Numbered from the stretch's first letter, positions 8,213 through 17,394 are shown. The stretch is 64,000 bases of DNA from an uncultured Algibacter sp. (GCF_947490405.1 NZ_CANLGU010000004.1:124001-188000); one strand, 5' to 3'. Translations and numbers: made by a program. The notes: a model not told the origin generated them from the sequence alone.

Positions 8213-11200
8213 CTATTTAATTTTTTTTATTTGATTAATTTTGGATCTAAGCATAACAGGTAAAGAAGCTATAAATAAATATTTGGCAAACCGTTTGTCT
8301 ACTTGTTTTTGAATTTCTTTTACGAATAGATTAAAGTGTTTTCCGTCTTTCTTGAATAGTTTAGAAAAACGTTTTTCAAGTTCTAAATATTCTTGAATTT
8401 TAATATTAGGTCTTTTTGAATCTAATTGTAAAGTATTTAAGCTTTTTTCAGCTCTCCTAGGGTCATTTCTGTATAATAACCATTGCCCTGAATCTACTGC
8501 AGCCTTATGATATTTGCTAGGTTGTTTCATATCAATACCATGAGAATTGCTGTGACAATAAGCTATAATTATTGAAGGGCCACCAAAACTTTCAGCTTCA
8601 TTAAAGGTGCGTAAAGTTTGTTCTTGGTTTGCTCCAATAGCAACTGAGGCCACATAAACATTATCATAAGTCATAGCCAAAAGACCCAAATCTTTCTTCT
8701 GTTTTTGTTTCCCGTTGAAAGCAAATTTTGCTTCGGCTCCAACAGGTGTTGCTTTTGAGGCTTGTGCACCCGTGTTATCATAAACTTCGTTGTCTAAAAC
8801 CAAGATATTTACATTTTCTCCTGAAGCGATAACGTGGTCTAAACCTCCATATCCAATATCATATGCCCAACCATCTCCACCAACAATCCAAACACTTTTT
8901 TTAACTAAATTATCCGAAATATTTAAAAGTTGTTTCGCTTCGTTTGAATTCAATTTTAATAATTCTTTATTTAGTAATTCAATATTTTTTCGCTGTTTTG
9001 CTATTTCTAATTCTGTAGTTTGTTCAGTATTCAAAATAGCTTCAACTAAATCTGGGTTTAATTCAGGTTTTAGCTTTTTTAATATATATGTTGCTTGTTT
9101 TTCTTGTTGGTTTAAAGACATTCTGAAGCCTAAACCAAACTCTGCGTTATCTTCAAATAATGAATTTGACCATGCTGGACCTTGTCCGTCTTCATTTTTA
9201 GCCCAAGGTGTTGTGGGTAAAGCGCCTCCAAAAATTGAACTGGCTCCGGTTGCATTTGCTATTAATAACCTGTCTCCGAATAATTGAGACATCAATTTTA
9301 GATAAGGCGCTTCTCCACAACCTTCAACACCACTTGAATATTTAAATAAAGGTTCTTGTAATTGTTGCTGACTTACTTTTGAAACATCAATTTTTGTTCT
9401 GTCAAATTCTGGAATAGTTTCAAAGTAGTTCCAGTTTTTATTTTCATCCTTTTTATCATTTTTGTCAACCAAGGTTAAAGCTTTTACAGAACAAGCATCA
9501 ACACAATTATTACATCCATTACATTGTTCTGGGTTAATCTGAATCGTGTAATTCATCAAATGAAAATCTTCAGAAATGATATGTTTAAAAGTTTTTGGAG
9601 CATCGTTTAGATAAGCATCGTCATACACTTTAATTCTAAGTGCAGCTTGAGGGCAAGCCATACTACAAGCACCGCATTGTGTACATAAATCTGTATTCCA
9701 ATTTGGTAAATACGTGCTATTTTGAATTGGGTTAAATTGTGATGTGTTTGTTGGATATGTGCCATCAATAGGTAATAGACTAACAGGTACATCATTCCCT
9801 TTTTTTGCTAATAATTTACCTAAAAGGCTTTCGTTAAACGTATTGTCAAATGTTACAGGTTCTTCTGTTGTTATGCTTTCTGCAGAAGTGTTTACTTTAT
9901 ATATAAACCCATTTAAATCGATGCTATTTTCATCATAAAGTAAATCCTTTTTGATTGCTAAAAAGCAAGCGTGAAATTCAGAAATTTTTATGTCCTTTAA
10001 AACGTGATTTGCTTTTAATTCTTCAATGTTTACAACAAACACATTGATTTGTTTTTCATTGATTAGCTTTTGATTCTTAACCGATAACGACTGCCAAAAA
10101 GCTTTAGACGTTTGCGAAGTGTTAATTAAAAGTGTTCCCCTAAATTTTAATTTGTGTAATGTGTTGTCGTTTAAAGTGAAGTTTACATTTTGACAGCCAA
10201 TAAAATCAGCTTCTTCTATTAAATATGGTGCTTTAATTGGTGTGTTGCTAATTCTTAAATGAGCTGTGTTATATGAGTTTGATTTTTTATAATCACATTG
10301 CGTGTAGCCTTGAACAAAGGTGTTTTCTTTGTTACCTATAAGTTTCAAAGTATTTGAAAAACTATCATTTTCTGTTTTTTCTTGATAGAAAATAGCTTCG
10401 TACAAGTTGTTTTTTATTTTAATGGTTTTTGAAAAATCTAAGCTTAAATTTTTCACATCATCATTGATGCCAATTGTGAAATTGTTTTTAGGTTGTTCTT
10501 CTTTTAGATTATTGAAAATAGCATTAACCATAGATGGTGTAAATTCTTTTGAAGACAAGCCATAACGTCCACCAACTATTTTAGGAAAGCTAGATAGTCT
10601 GTTTTTTTGAAAAGCTTCAGAAATAGATTGAAGCACGTCTAAATATAAAGGTTCTCCTGTAGAACCTGGTTCTTTAGTTTTGTCTAATACAGCAATTGAT
10701 TTTACTGATTTAGGTAAAGCCTGAACTAAATGTTTTGTACTAAAAGGTCTAAATAATCTAACTTTTATAAGTCCGTATTTTTCGCCTTTTTCGTTAAGTT
10801 GATTGATGGTTGTTTCAATAGTTTCTGTTGAAGATGCCATTGAAATAATGAGGTGTTCTGCTTCAGGATGTCCAACATAATCAAAAAGCTTATAGTGTCT
10901 TCCTGTTAGTGAAGCGAAACTATCCATTGTTTTTTGAACGATTTCTGGACAGATATCATAAAAGGGATTGATGGCTTCTCTACTTTGGAAAAATACATCA
11001 GCACCTTGTGATGTGCCTCTTAAAACAGGTTTGTTAGGGTTTAAAGCTCTGTCTTTATGGCTCTTTATTTTATTTTGGTCTATTAAAGATTGAATAACAC
11101 CATCTGGAATTAATTTAATTGTATTGATTTCATGAGAGGTTCTAAAGCCATCAAAAAAGTGCACAAAAGGAATTGAAGATTCCAAAGAAGCCGCTTGAGA

Positions 11201-11668
11201 AATTAAAGCAAAATCGTGAGCTTCTTGAACTGATGCACTACCTAGCATCGCATAACCAGATTGACGAACCGCCATAATATCACTATGATCTCCAAAAATG
11301 GATAACGCATGAGTAGCAATACTTCTTGTGGCAACATGTATGACATTTGGAGTAAGTTCTCCAGCAATTTTGTACATATTTGGCAGCATCAATAATAACC
11401 CTTGGGATGCTGTAAATGTTGATGATAAACTTCCTGTTTGTAACGCACCATGCATTGCGCCTGCAACACCAGCTTCACTTTGCATTTGAAAAACAGAAGT
11501 CGAGCTTCCAAAAGCATTTGACTTTTGTTCTGCATGCCATTGTTCAACTAGTTCACTCATTTCTGAGGCTGGTGTAATGGGGTAAATGGGGAATACCTCA
11601 TTAGTTTTATAAGCAATTTGTGCCACGGCTTGATTTGCGTTTATGACGCTGTGAGTGGAAGTTTTCAT
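8213..11668 (-). CDS. nifJ: Pyruvate:ferredoxin/flavodoxin oxidoreductase
   Basis: Single-chain PFOR converting pyruvate and CoA to acetyl-CoA and CO2 with reduction of ferredoxin or flavodoxin. 1151 residues, close to the usual 1170-1190. The N-terminal domain has NEVFPIYPITPASEMSE. The central ferredoxin domain has two 4Fe-4S motifs, CTQCGACSMACP (near 661) and CNGCNNCVDACS (near 715). The C-terminal TPP domain has GGDGWAYDIGYGGLDHV (near 928) and DNEVYDNTGAQASK, with additional conserved Cys. All cofactor motifs are intact. It is the only gene in its transcription unit, downstream of osmC and separated from it by a terminator. Confidence 0.95.
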   Translation of the reverse strand: MKTSTHSVINANQAVAQIAYKTNEVFPIYPITPASEMSELVEQWHAEQKSNAFGSSTSVFQMQSEAGVAGAMHGALQTGSLSSTFTASQGLLLMLPNMYKIAGELTPNVIHVATRSIATHALSIFGDHSDIMAVRQSGYAMLGSASVQEAHDFALISQAASLESSIPFVHFFDGFRTSHEINTIKLIPDGVIQSLIDQNKIKSHKDRALNPNKPVLRGTSQGADVFFQSREAINPFYDICPEIVQKTMDSFASLTGRHYKLFDYVGHPEAEHLIISMASSTETIETTINQLNEKGEKYGLIKVRLFRPFSTKHLVQALPKSVKSIAVLDKTKEPGSTGEPLYLDVLQSISEAFQKNRLSSFPKIVGGRYGLSSKEFTPSMVNAIFNNLKEEQPKNNFTIGINDDVKNLSLDFSKTIKIKNNLYEAIFYQEKTENDSFSNTLKLIGNKENTFVQGYTQCDYKKSNSYNTAHLRISNTPIKAPYLIEEADFIGCQNVNFTLNDNTLHKLKFRGTLLINTSQTSKAFWQSLSVKNQKLINEKQINVFVVNIEELKANHVLKDIKISEFHACFLAIKKDLLYDENSIDLNGFIYKVNTSAESITTEEPVTFDNTFNESLLGKLLAKKGNDVPVSLLPIDGTYPTNTSQFNPIQNSTYLPNWNTDLCTQCGACSMACPQAALRIKVYDDAYLNDAPKTFKHIISEDFHLMNYTIQINPEQCNGCNNCVDACSVKALTLVDKNDKKDENKNWNYFETIPEFDRTKIDVSKVSQQQLQEPLFKYSSGVEGCGEAPYLKLMSQLFGDRLLIANATGASSIFGGALPTTPWAKNEDGQGPAWSNSLFEDNAEFGLGFRMSLNQQEKQATYILKKLKPELNPDLVEAILNTEQTTELEIAKQRKNIELLNKELLKLNSNEAKQLLNISDNLVKKSVWIVGGDGWAYDIGYGGLDHVIASGENVNILVLDNEVYDNTGAQASKATPVGAEAKFAFNGKQKQKKDLGLLAMTYDNVYVASVAIGANQEQTLRTFNEAESFGGPSIIIAYCHSNSHGIDMKQPSKYHKAAVDSGQWLLYRNDPRRAEKSLNTLQLDSKRPNIKIQEYLELEKRFSKLFKKDGKHFNLFVKEIQKQVDKRFAKYLFIASLPVMLRSKINQIKKIK

Positions 11669-11700
11669 TTTGTGGTGGTGTGTGAAATGAAGTTTTGAAA

Positions 11701-11745
11701 TAAAAAATGGCTACTCCTAATAGTTTTCGAGTAGCCATTTTTTAA
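11701..11745 (-). terminator. Terminator after the osmC-like gene
   Basis: Long inverted repeat AAAATGGCTACTC / GAGTAGCCATTTT around a 12-nt loop, with T runs on both sides. It lies between osmC and nifJ, so nifJ must have its own promoter in the 33 bp that remain, or depend on read-through. Confidence 0.8.
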
Positions 11746-11754
11746 AGGTGCTTA

Positions 11755-12309
11755 CTACTGCTTTACAATTTCAATTGAAATTGGAGTAGGGTTGCTAATC
11801 ATGTCAAATACAGGAGAGAACTTAGCAAAGTTTTCTAATTGTTCTGCAGTGGCATCAGATTTTACATTTAATCTGAATTTGATACCGTCAAATCCCATAC
11901 GTACTTCAGGATCTAATCCTAAGAATCCGTGTAAATCAGCATTACCTTGGATGCTAGATTCTGCACCTTCAATATCAACGCCGTTAGCTGCTGCATGATA
12001 AACCATAGCTCCAGTTAAGCATGAGCTTAATGCGTGTAATAATACCTCTGGTGGTGTAGCAGCTTCATCAGCTCCTAATAATACTTGTGGGTGGCTACAT
12101 TCCATTGTGAATGTTTCTTCACGAGTAGAATCTTCTTGTCCTGCACCATAAAAGCTTTTGATACTAGATACACAATGTCCGCCATCAATCCAGTTGTTTT
12201 TAGCTCTGAATTCAAATTTTGCTAATTCTGGCTGTTCTTGAATGTGGTTGATAGTTTCAACTAATTGATCTACGTTTACTCCGTTTTTTACATTTGCTGT
12301 TGTAATCAT
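11755..12309 (-). CDS. OsmC/Ohr family protein
   Basis: Member of the OsmC superfamily, small cytoplasmic proteins many of which reduce organic peroxides with a Cys pair. The conserved helix is ATPPEVLLHALSSCLTGAMVYHA. Other Cys occur in GGHCVSS and MECSHPQ, so the classical two-Cys spacing is not obvious and peroxidase activity is uncertain. ATG 12309 gives the usual start MITTANVKNGVNV; an alternative ATG at 12336 adds nine residues. The upstream region holds a sigma54-type promoter and a palindrome, and the next gene is a sigma54 activator. Confidence 0.88.
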   Translation of the reverse strand: MITTANVKNGVNVDQLVETINHIQEQPELAKFEFRAKNNWIDGGHCVSSIKSFYGAGQEDSTREETFTMECSHPQVLLGADEAATPPEVLLHALSSCLTGAMVYHAAANGVDIEGAESSIQGNADLHGFLGLDPEVRMGFDGIKFRLNVKSDATAEQLENFAKFSPVFDMISNPTPISIEIVKQ

Positions 12310-12355
12310 TTTTTCTAATTTTAAATTGTTAAACATTATTGTTTGGTTGGTATTA

Positions 12356-12371
12356 TGCTAATGGCATGCCA
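12356..12371 (-). promoter_or_regulatory. Predicted sigma54 (-24/-12) promoter of the osmC-like gene
   Basis: On the minus strand the sequence reads TGGCATGCCATTAGCA. It carries the invariant GG and GC separated by exactly 10 nt, and matches TGGCAyG-N4-TTGCA at all but one position beyond the GG/GC core. Transcription would start near 12345, just upstream of both candidate start codons. Confidence 0.6.
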
Positions 12372-12430
12372 AACATTTTAATCAATTGAAAATCATATAA
12401 TTACATGGTTTTTAGGCATAATTAAATGTT

Positions 12431-12460
12431 ACGATAATTCGAATATTAACGAAATATCGT
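12431..12460 (-). promoter_or_regulatory. Candidate upstream activator site for the sigma54 activator
   Basis: Imperfect inverted repeat ACGATAATTCG - 8 nt - CGAAATATCGT, 10 of 11 positions paired. Its centre lies about 75 bp upstream of the -24 element and about 100 bp upstream of the predicted start of transcription, which is the usual place for an enhancer-binding protein. Confidence 0.5.
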
Positions 12461-12487
12461 GATTAGATTTATGAAATGTCGTAAGTT

Positions 12488-14335
12488 TTAAATCGGACGT
12501 TCTATTTTCAGCGCCTTAATTCTAGAGGCCAATGTAGTAGGAGGTAAGTCTAATAAAGAAGCGGCACCATTAGCACCAGATATTTTCCATTTGGTTTGCC
12601 TTAATGCTTTCAGGATATTTTCTTTTTCCAAAGCCACTAACTCTTTTGAGGTTAGTATTTTTTCTTGAGGGGCTTCTTTTTGAATTTCAGTAATATCTGT
12701 ATTATTGGGTATAATAGCTTGCCAATTAATAGCTCCGTTTTGCGATACAATAACGGCACGTTCAATTAAATTTTGAAGCTCTCTAACATTCCCTGGCCAT
12801 TCATAGTTACTTAACAAAGCTTTGTCGTTATCAGATAAAGCCAGAATTTGTTTATTCAGTTTTTTAGAAAACTGCTGTATCATTTCTTCGGCAATTAAAC
12901 AAATATCGTTTCCGCGTTCTTTTAAAGCAGGCACGTTAATAGGAAATACATTCAATCGATAATACAAATCTTCTCTGAATTTACCTTCTTTAGAAAATTC
13001 AAAAAGATTTCTGTGTGAAGCGGCAATAATACGAACATCAACTTTAATAGTTTCAGAACTACCAACAGGATCAAACTCGCCTTCTTGTATAACGCGAAGT
13101 AGCTTGGGTTGCAATTCCAAAGGCATTTCTCCAATTTCATCTAAAAATATAGTGCCTCTATCCGCTAATAAAAAACGTCCTTTTCTATCTACTGTTGCTC
13201 CTGTAAATGCCCCTTTTTTGTGACCGAACAATTCACTTTCAATAAGATTTGCAGGAATCGCGCCGCAGTTAATCCTGATTAAAGGTTTGTCATTTCTATT
13301 ACTTTCTTTATGAATAGCACGAGCAACCAACTCTTTTCCAGTTCCGGTTTCGCCATGTATTAAAACGGTAGCATCAGTTTTTGCAACTTGATGAATAAGG
13401 TTTAATGCCTCTTTCATCTTTTTGTTTTCAGCTATTATCCCATAACTGCTGGTAAGCTCTTGGATTTCTTCTTCTAAATATTGCGTTTGTTTTGTGAGTA
13501 AACTTATTTTATCCTCAGCAATTAATCGCTCTTCAATATTTCTTAAAATAAGGGTGTAAAATGGATTAGTATCAGAACCATATTTGCTAATGGTACCTTC
13601 GTTTAAAGTTTCTGTATCTCCAGAACCTATTACTTTAACAACATCTGGAAGGTATGTATTAACGGCTTTATTGTTATCCTCAGATTTTACGATACCTTTA
13701 ATAATATCAGCACTTTCGTCATCAAAAAAGAATAAAACGTTACGTTGTAACACATCATCATTTTCTAATAACTTATTGGCAGAAGGATTGGTAAGAATAA
13801 TTTTAAAATCGTTACCAAACATAATAATAGCGTCCATAGCACCATTAATAAGGCCGCTTAATTTCCCATTAGCATTTTCAATTTCAATTTTTGAAGATGC
13901 TAAGCGCTCCTGAATGGTATCAAGATCACGATGCCGTTTTATCATTACCGATAAAATCCCTTGAGCAAAACCGCTATCATCTTGAAGCAAGTCAAGAAAA
14001 TGGTCGCGTTCAATTTTTAAAACCTTGGTTTTTTCTAAAGCAGTAACTGATGCAGAACGTGTTTCATTATCTATCAAAGCATATTCCCCAAAACAATCCC
14101 CTTTAGATAAGGTATCATAAACATAGGTTTTATCATGAATTTTTACCGAACCTTCCAAAACCGCATACATAGAATTGCCAATGGTATTCTTTTCAAAAAT
14201 CACTTCATTCTTAATGTATGTTTCTTCGGTAATGTGTTCAGATAAATGACGAAGCGACTCATTAGAAATTTCAGAAAAAAAAGGAATTTCAGATAAAAAT
14301 TGAATACTATTTTTGTCCACTATGTTAATAATCAA
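12488..14335 (-). CDS. Sigma54-dependent activator with cyclic-nucleotide-binding, PAS and Fis domains
   Basis: 615-residue bacterial enhancer-binding protein. Residues about 12-130 form a Crp-like cyclic-nucleotide-binding domain (EVIFEKNTIGNSMYAVLEGS, GDCFGEYALIDNETRSASV). Residues about 155-275 form a PAS domain. The AAA+ domain has Walker A GETGTGKE near 326, the sigma54-contacting loop GAFTGA near 375, and a Walker B-type FLDEIGEM. The C terminus is a Fis-type helix-turn-helix (SGANGAASLLDLPPTTLASRIKAL region, about 575-612). With GAFTGA intact it should activate sigma54 promoters. It lies between the osmC-like gene and a divergent adenylate cyclase, which suggests cAMP as ligand; this is inference. 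Confidence 0.92.
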   Translation of the reverse strand: MIINIVDKNSIQFLSEIPFFSEISNESLRHLSEHITEETYIKNEVIFEKNTIGNSMYAVLEGSVKIHDKTYVYDTLSKGDCFGEYALIDNETRSASVTALEKTKVLKIERDHFLDLLQDDSGFAQGILSVMIKRHRDLDTIQERLASSKIEIENANGKLSGLINGAMDAIIMFGNDFKIILTNPSANKLLENDDVLQRNVLFFFDDESADIIKGIVKSEDNNKAVNTYLPDVVKVIGSGDTETLNEGTISKYGSDTNPFYTLILRNIEERLIAEDKISLLTKQTQYLEEEIQELTSSYGIIAENKKMKEALNLIHQVAKTDATVLIHGETGTGKELVARAIHKESNRNDKPLIRINCGAIPANLIESELFGHKKGAFTGATVDRKGRFLLADRGTIFLDEIGEMPLELQPKLLRVIQEGEFDPVGSSETIKVDVRIIAASHRNLFEFSKEGKFREDLYYRLNVFPINVPALKERGNDICLIAEEMIQQFSKKLNKQILALSDNDKALLSNYEWPGNVRELQNLIERAVIVSQNGAINWQAIIPNNTDITEIQKEAPQEKILTSKELVALEKENILKALRQTKWKISGANGAASLLDLPPTTLASRIKALKIERPI

Positions 14336-14442
14336 TTTGGTTATTCAAGCTAAAGATATTAATTATTTTTAGTAGAATAATTTTAAACCTTACTGATTAA
14401 AGATATTTAATTAATTTAGTAGCACCTAATGCTATTATTAAA

Positions 14443-16482
14443 ATGTCAACCAACCGTCATCTAGCAGCTATTATGTTTACTGATATTGAGGGGTACACCT
14501 CATTAATGCAGCATAATGAAAAGGAGGCTGTACAAATGCGAGAGCGTCATAGAAATACTTTTGAAATGACGACCGAGGCATACAATGGTAAAATCATTCA
14601 ATATTTTGGCGATGGTACACTAAGTACTTTTAAAAGCACCGTAGAGGCGGTAGATTGCGCCATAGAATTACAAAAAGCATTTCTTGAAGACCCTAAAATC
14701 CCAATTCGGATTGGAATCCATGTAGGCGATATTATTCATTCTAAAGATGATATTATTGGAGACGCTGTAAATGTGGCTTCAAGAATAGAATCTTGTGCGG
14801 TATCTGGAAGCATTTTAATTTCAGATAAAGTTCACGATCAAATTAGAAGTCATAAACATATAAAAACAACGTTTTTAGACGCTTATGAGTTAAAAAATGT
14901 TGAAGATGCTATGCCATTATTTGCTATTTCAAATGATGGGTTAGTGGTGCCTAAGCCAGAAGAGGTTAAGGGTAAATTAAAAACGTTACCAAATAATAGT
15001 GAAAAAAACATTTCAAAAAAGAAGGCTTTAATTTTAGCAATAACCGCATTTGTAGTTTTATTATCTGCGTTAATAGTATACCAAAACTTTAAAGAAAAAG
15101 CTGAAATTTCTAACGACCTATCTATAGCTGTTTTGCCTTTTGATAATTTAAGTACAGATGATGATGCGGAATTTTTTAGGGATGGTATCACAGAAGATAT
15201 CTTAACCCAATTATCAAAACTAAAAGACTTACGCGTTATTTCAAGAACCTCGGTAATGCAATATAAAAACACCGAAAAAACAATTCCAGAAATAGCCGAA
15301 GAATTGGGTGTGTCTTATATTTTGGAGGGTAGTATTAGAAAGTACGGCGATGATGTTAGAATAACAGCACAATTGATTGATGCTGTAACAGACGAGCATT
15401 TGTGGGCAGAAAACTATGATAAAACCTTAACTAATATTTTCAGTTTACAAACCGAGGTTTCTGAAGAAATTGTTGATGCCTTAGAACTTAATTTGTCTTT
15501 TGAAGAACAACAAGGGTTAGCCATTGTGCCAACAAAAAATATTGAAGCCTATAAGTTGTTTTTAGAAGGTAGAAATGAAGCCGATAAGCGCAATAAAGAA
15601 AGTTTAGCAAAAAGCATTGTGTTTTATAAAGAGGCTATTGCTTTAGATCCTGATTATGCAGAAGCTTACGCAGAAATTGCCAATTCTATTTATTTAGAAA
15701 CCTATTATTCTGATAGAAACGTTAAAGAAGCCTCAGAATTATCGGCAAGTTATTTAGAAAAAGCAGAAGCTATTAATGATAAAGTATCAAGAATTTACTC
15801 CGTAAGAGGACTTATTAATAATTTTCAAGGTAATCAAGAAGCTGCCGATGCTGCCTTTAAAAAAGCCATTGCACTTTCTCCCAACGATTTAACGGCAAGA
15901 CATCAGTACTCTACATTTTTTATGTATACCAATCAAACTAAAAAGCAGTTAGAGCAAGCAGAAATTGCTTATAGATTAGATCCTTTATCCTTCCCAACAG
16001 CCAACAGTTATTTTAGAGCGTTAATGACGAATTACGAGTATCAAAGAGCAGAAACACTACTCAATAAAATTCAAGAATTACACGGTAGTAGTAATCAATT
16101 GGTTGTAGATCGTGCGTATTTTAATTTATATTTAGATCAAGATAAGTTTGATAAAGCCATCCCACATTTAGAAGATATTGTAAAAACAAAAGATGTTTTC
16201 AATCGCTTCTTGGGCTATTGTTATGTAAAAGTAGGCGACACGCTTTCAGGTTACAGAATACTAGATTCCATAAGAAAAAATGCGTACCGCACAGAAAAAA
16301 GCCATCAACTCGCCGTCGTTTTTTCAGCCTTAAAAGAAACCGATAGTGTTTTATTTCATTTAGATACTATAAGGAATAAGCAAACTAGAACTTTTCGCAG
16401 AGAAAGTAAATCATTCTTTAAGTATTTAAAAGACAATCCAGATTACCAGAAAATCCTAAAAGATCACGGCATCCAAAATTAA
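14443..16482 (+). CDS. Class III adenylate cyclase with TolB-like and TPR domains
   Basis: 679 residues. The N-terminal cytoplasmic cyclase domain (about 1-175) has both metal Asp (FTDI, D14; FGDG, D57), the adenine-specifying pair K50 and D103 (NGK, DIIG), and the transition-state pair N110 and R114 (VNVASR). This pattern predicts ATP rather than GTP as substrate. A membrane segment follows near 194-212. Then comes a TolB/FlgO-like domain (SIAVLPFDNLSTDDDAEF, residues about 228-345) and TPR repeats to the C terminus, probably periplasmic. It is divergent from the cyclic-nucleotide-binding sigma54 activator across 107 bp. The external domains may sense a ligand and tune the cyclase. Confidence 0.88.
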   Translation: MSTNRHLAAIMFTDIEGYTSLMQHNEKEAVQMRERHRNTFEMTTEAYNGKIIQYFGDGTLSTFKSTVEAVDCAIELQKAFLEDPKIPIRIGIHVGDIIHSKDDIIGDAVNVASRIESCAVSGSILISDKVHDQIRSHKHIKTTFLDAYELKNVEDAMPLFAISNDGLVVPKPEEVKGKLKTLPNNSEKNISKKKALILAITAFVVLLSALIVYQNFKEKAEISNDLSIAVLPFDNLSTDDDAEFFRDGITEDILTQLSKLKDLRVISRTSVMQYKNTEKTIPEIAEELGVSYILEGSIRKYGDDVRITAQLIDAVTDEHLWAENYDKTLTNIFSLQTEVSEEIVDALELNLSFEEQQGLAIVPTKNIEAYKLFLEGRNEADKRNKESLAKSIVFYKEAIALDPDYAEAYAEIANSIYLETYYSDRNVKEASELSASYLEKAEAINDKVSRIYSVRGLINNFQGNQEAADAAFKKAIALSPNDLTARHQYSTFFMYTNQTKKQLEQAEIAYRLDPLSFPTANSYFRALMTNYEYQRAETLLNKIQELHGSSNQLVVDRAYFNLYLDQDKFDKAIPHLEDIVKTKDVFNRFLGYCYVKVGDTLSGYRILDSIRKNAYRTEKSHQLAVVFSALKETDSVLFHLDTIRNKQTRTFRRESKSFFKYLKDNPDYQKILKDHGIQN

Positions 16483-16555
16483 TATTTCCCCACTCAAGGT
16501 GTAACATTTCAAACTTATATGCGTCATATAAGTATCAATCAATAAATCAATCATC

Positions 16556-16894
16556 ATGAGACAAGACAATCAATTATTAGTCATCACGCATTTAAGTCAG
16601 TTAATCACTTTGGTTACTGGTTTTGGTAGTTTATTATTACCGCTAGTGCTATGGCTTACACAAAAAGAAAAAGTGTATCAAATGGATACCCATGGAAAAA
16701 ACATTATAAACTTCCAGTTAAGTTTAATCGTGTATTGCCTCATCTGTATTCCGTTAATATTATTATTCGGTTTAGGCCTTTTAGGTTTTGTTATTTTAGG
16801 CGTTATATCAGTAGTATTCCCTATTGTAAATGCCATAAGAGCAAGCCGAGGCGAAGCACCAACATATCCTTTATCTCTTAATTTTATTAGTTAG
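16556..16894 (+). CDS. DUF4870 membrane protein
   Basis: 112 residues with hydrophobic helices around a conserved HGKNIINFQLSLIVY motif, which is the DUF4870 signature. Function unknown. It follows the cyclase gene after 73 bp on the same strand and may share its transcript. Confidence 0.82.
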   Translation: MRQDNQLLVITHLSQLITLVTGFGSLLLPLVLWLTQKEKVYQMDTHGKNIINFQLSLIVYCLICIPLILLFGLGLLGFVILGVISVVFPIVNAIRASRGEAPTYPLSLNFIS

Positions 16895-16897
16895 TGA

Positions 16898-16989
16898 ATT
16901 CCCGTGTAGACGGGAATCTTTTAAGGCAAATTCCTTAATCGATTTACGAGATAAACCAAAGCGCTCACTTTTAGTGGGCGTTTTTTTTA
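16898..16989 (+). terminator. Two hairpins downstream of the DUF4870 gene
   Basis: First hairpin ATTCCCG/CGGGAAT (16898-16917) is followed by CTTTT. Second hairpin CGCTCAC/GTGGGCG (16962-16980) is followed by eight or more T and looks like the effective terminator. Confidence 0.65.
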
Positions 16990-17018
16990 GTAAAACTTAA
17001 CTTTAAATAAAAACGACT

Positions 17019-17092
17019 TGTCACATTGAGCGCAGTCGAAATGTCTTGGAAAGTAGAAAACCTAAGAGGTTTCGACTGCGCTCAACCTGACA
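17019..17092. repeat. Long inverted repeat with GAGCGCAGTCGAAA arms
   Basis: Perfect 16-bp arms TTGAGCGCAGTCGAAA (17026-17041) and TTTCGACTGCGCTCAA (17070-17085), extended outward by matching TTGTCA/TGACAA. It would form a stable hairpin. From memory, this type of intergenic palindrome is common in flavobacterial genomes. I saw no second full copy in the window. Confidence 0.75.
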
Positions 17093-17168
17093 ATAATTAT
17101 TATCACAAATCCCAATTCTTGTGCTCAACTTGTTTCAGTATCAATCGGGAGATTTGTTTTAATGTTTT

Positions 17169-17370
17169 GGGCGTTACCTCAAAAAGGGTCAGACTTTTAT
17201 TCATGCATTTCTATTTTAAATTTTTGAATTCATGAACATAAATGTTTCGTTATATCTTTTTAAAACGTCATAGTGAGTCCGAGAGGACGTAACTATCTGT
17301 CAAATTCTAGTTGCTTCAAAAATTTATAGTTTCCAGCTTTTAAAAAGGATGCCACTGCAATCCTTAACGC
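17169..17370 (+). repeat. Dispersed repeat family R, copy 1
   Basis: Begins GGGCGTTACC, has a TCAGACTTT arm and a CGTTATATCTTTTTAAAACG core, and ends GATGCCACTGCAATCCTTAACGC. A nested CGTCATAGTGAG...ACGTAACTATCT stem lies inside. The whole gap 16895-17394 holds only hairpins and this repeat; I see no gene in it. Confidence 0.75.
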
Positions 17371-17394
17371 AGAAAGCACGTTTCCATTTAAGCA

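Noticed and set aside
8790-9287. 165-codon plus-strand open frame
   Set aside because: It lies entirely antisense to nifJ, whose cofactor motifs are intact, and its translation has no recognisable family character.
14336-14442. Sigma54 promoter before the cyclase gene
   Set aside because: TAGCACCTAATGCT looks similar at first but the spacing between the two elements is one base short and the GG is missing.
17026-17235. 69-codon open frame in the intergenic region
   Set aside because: It translates the long inverted repeat and part of repeat R1; no protein character.
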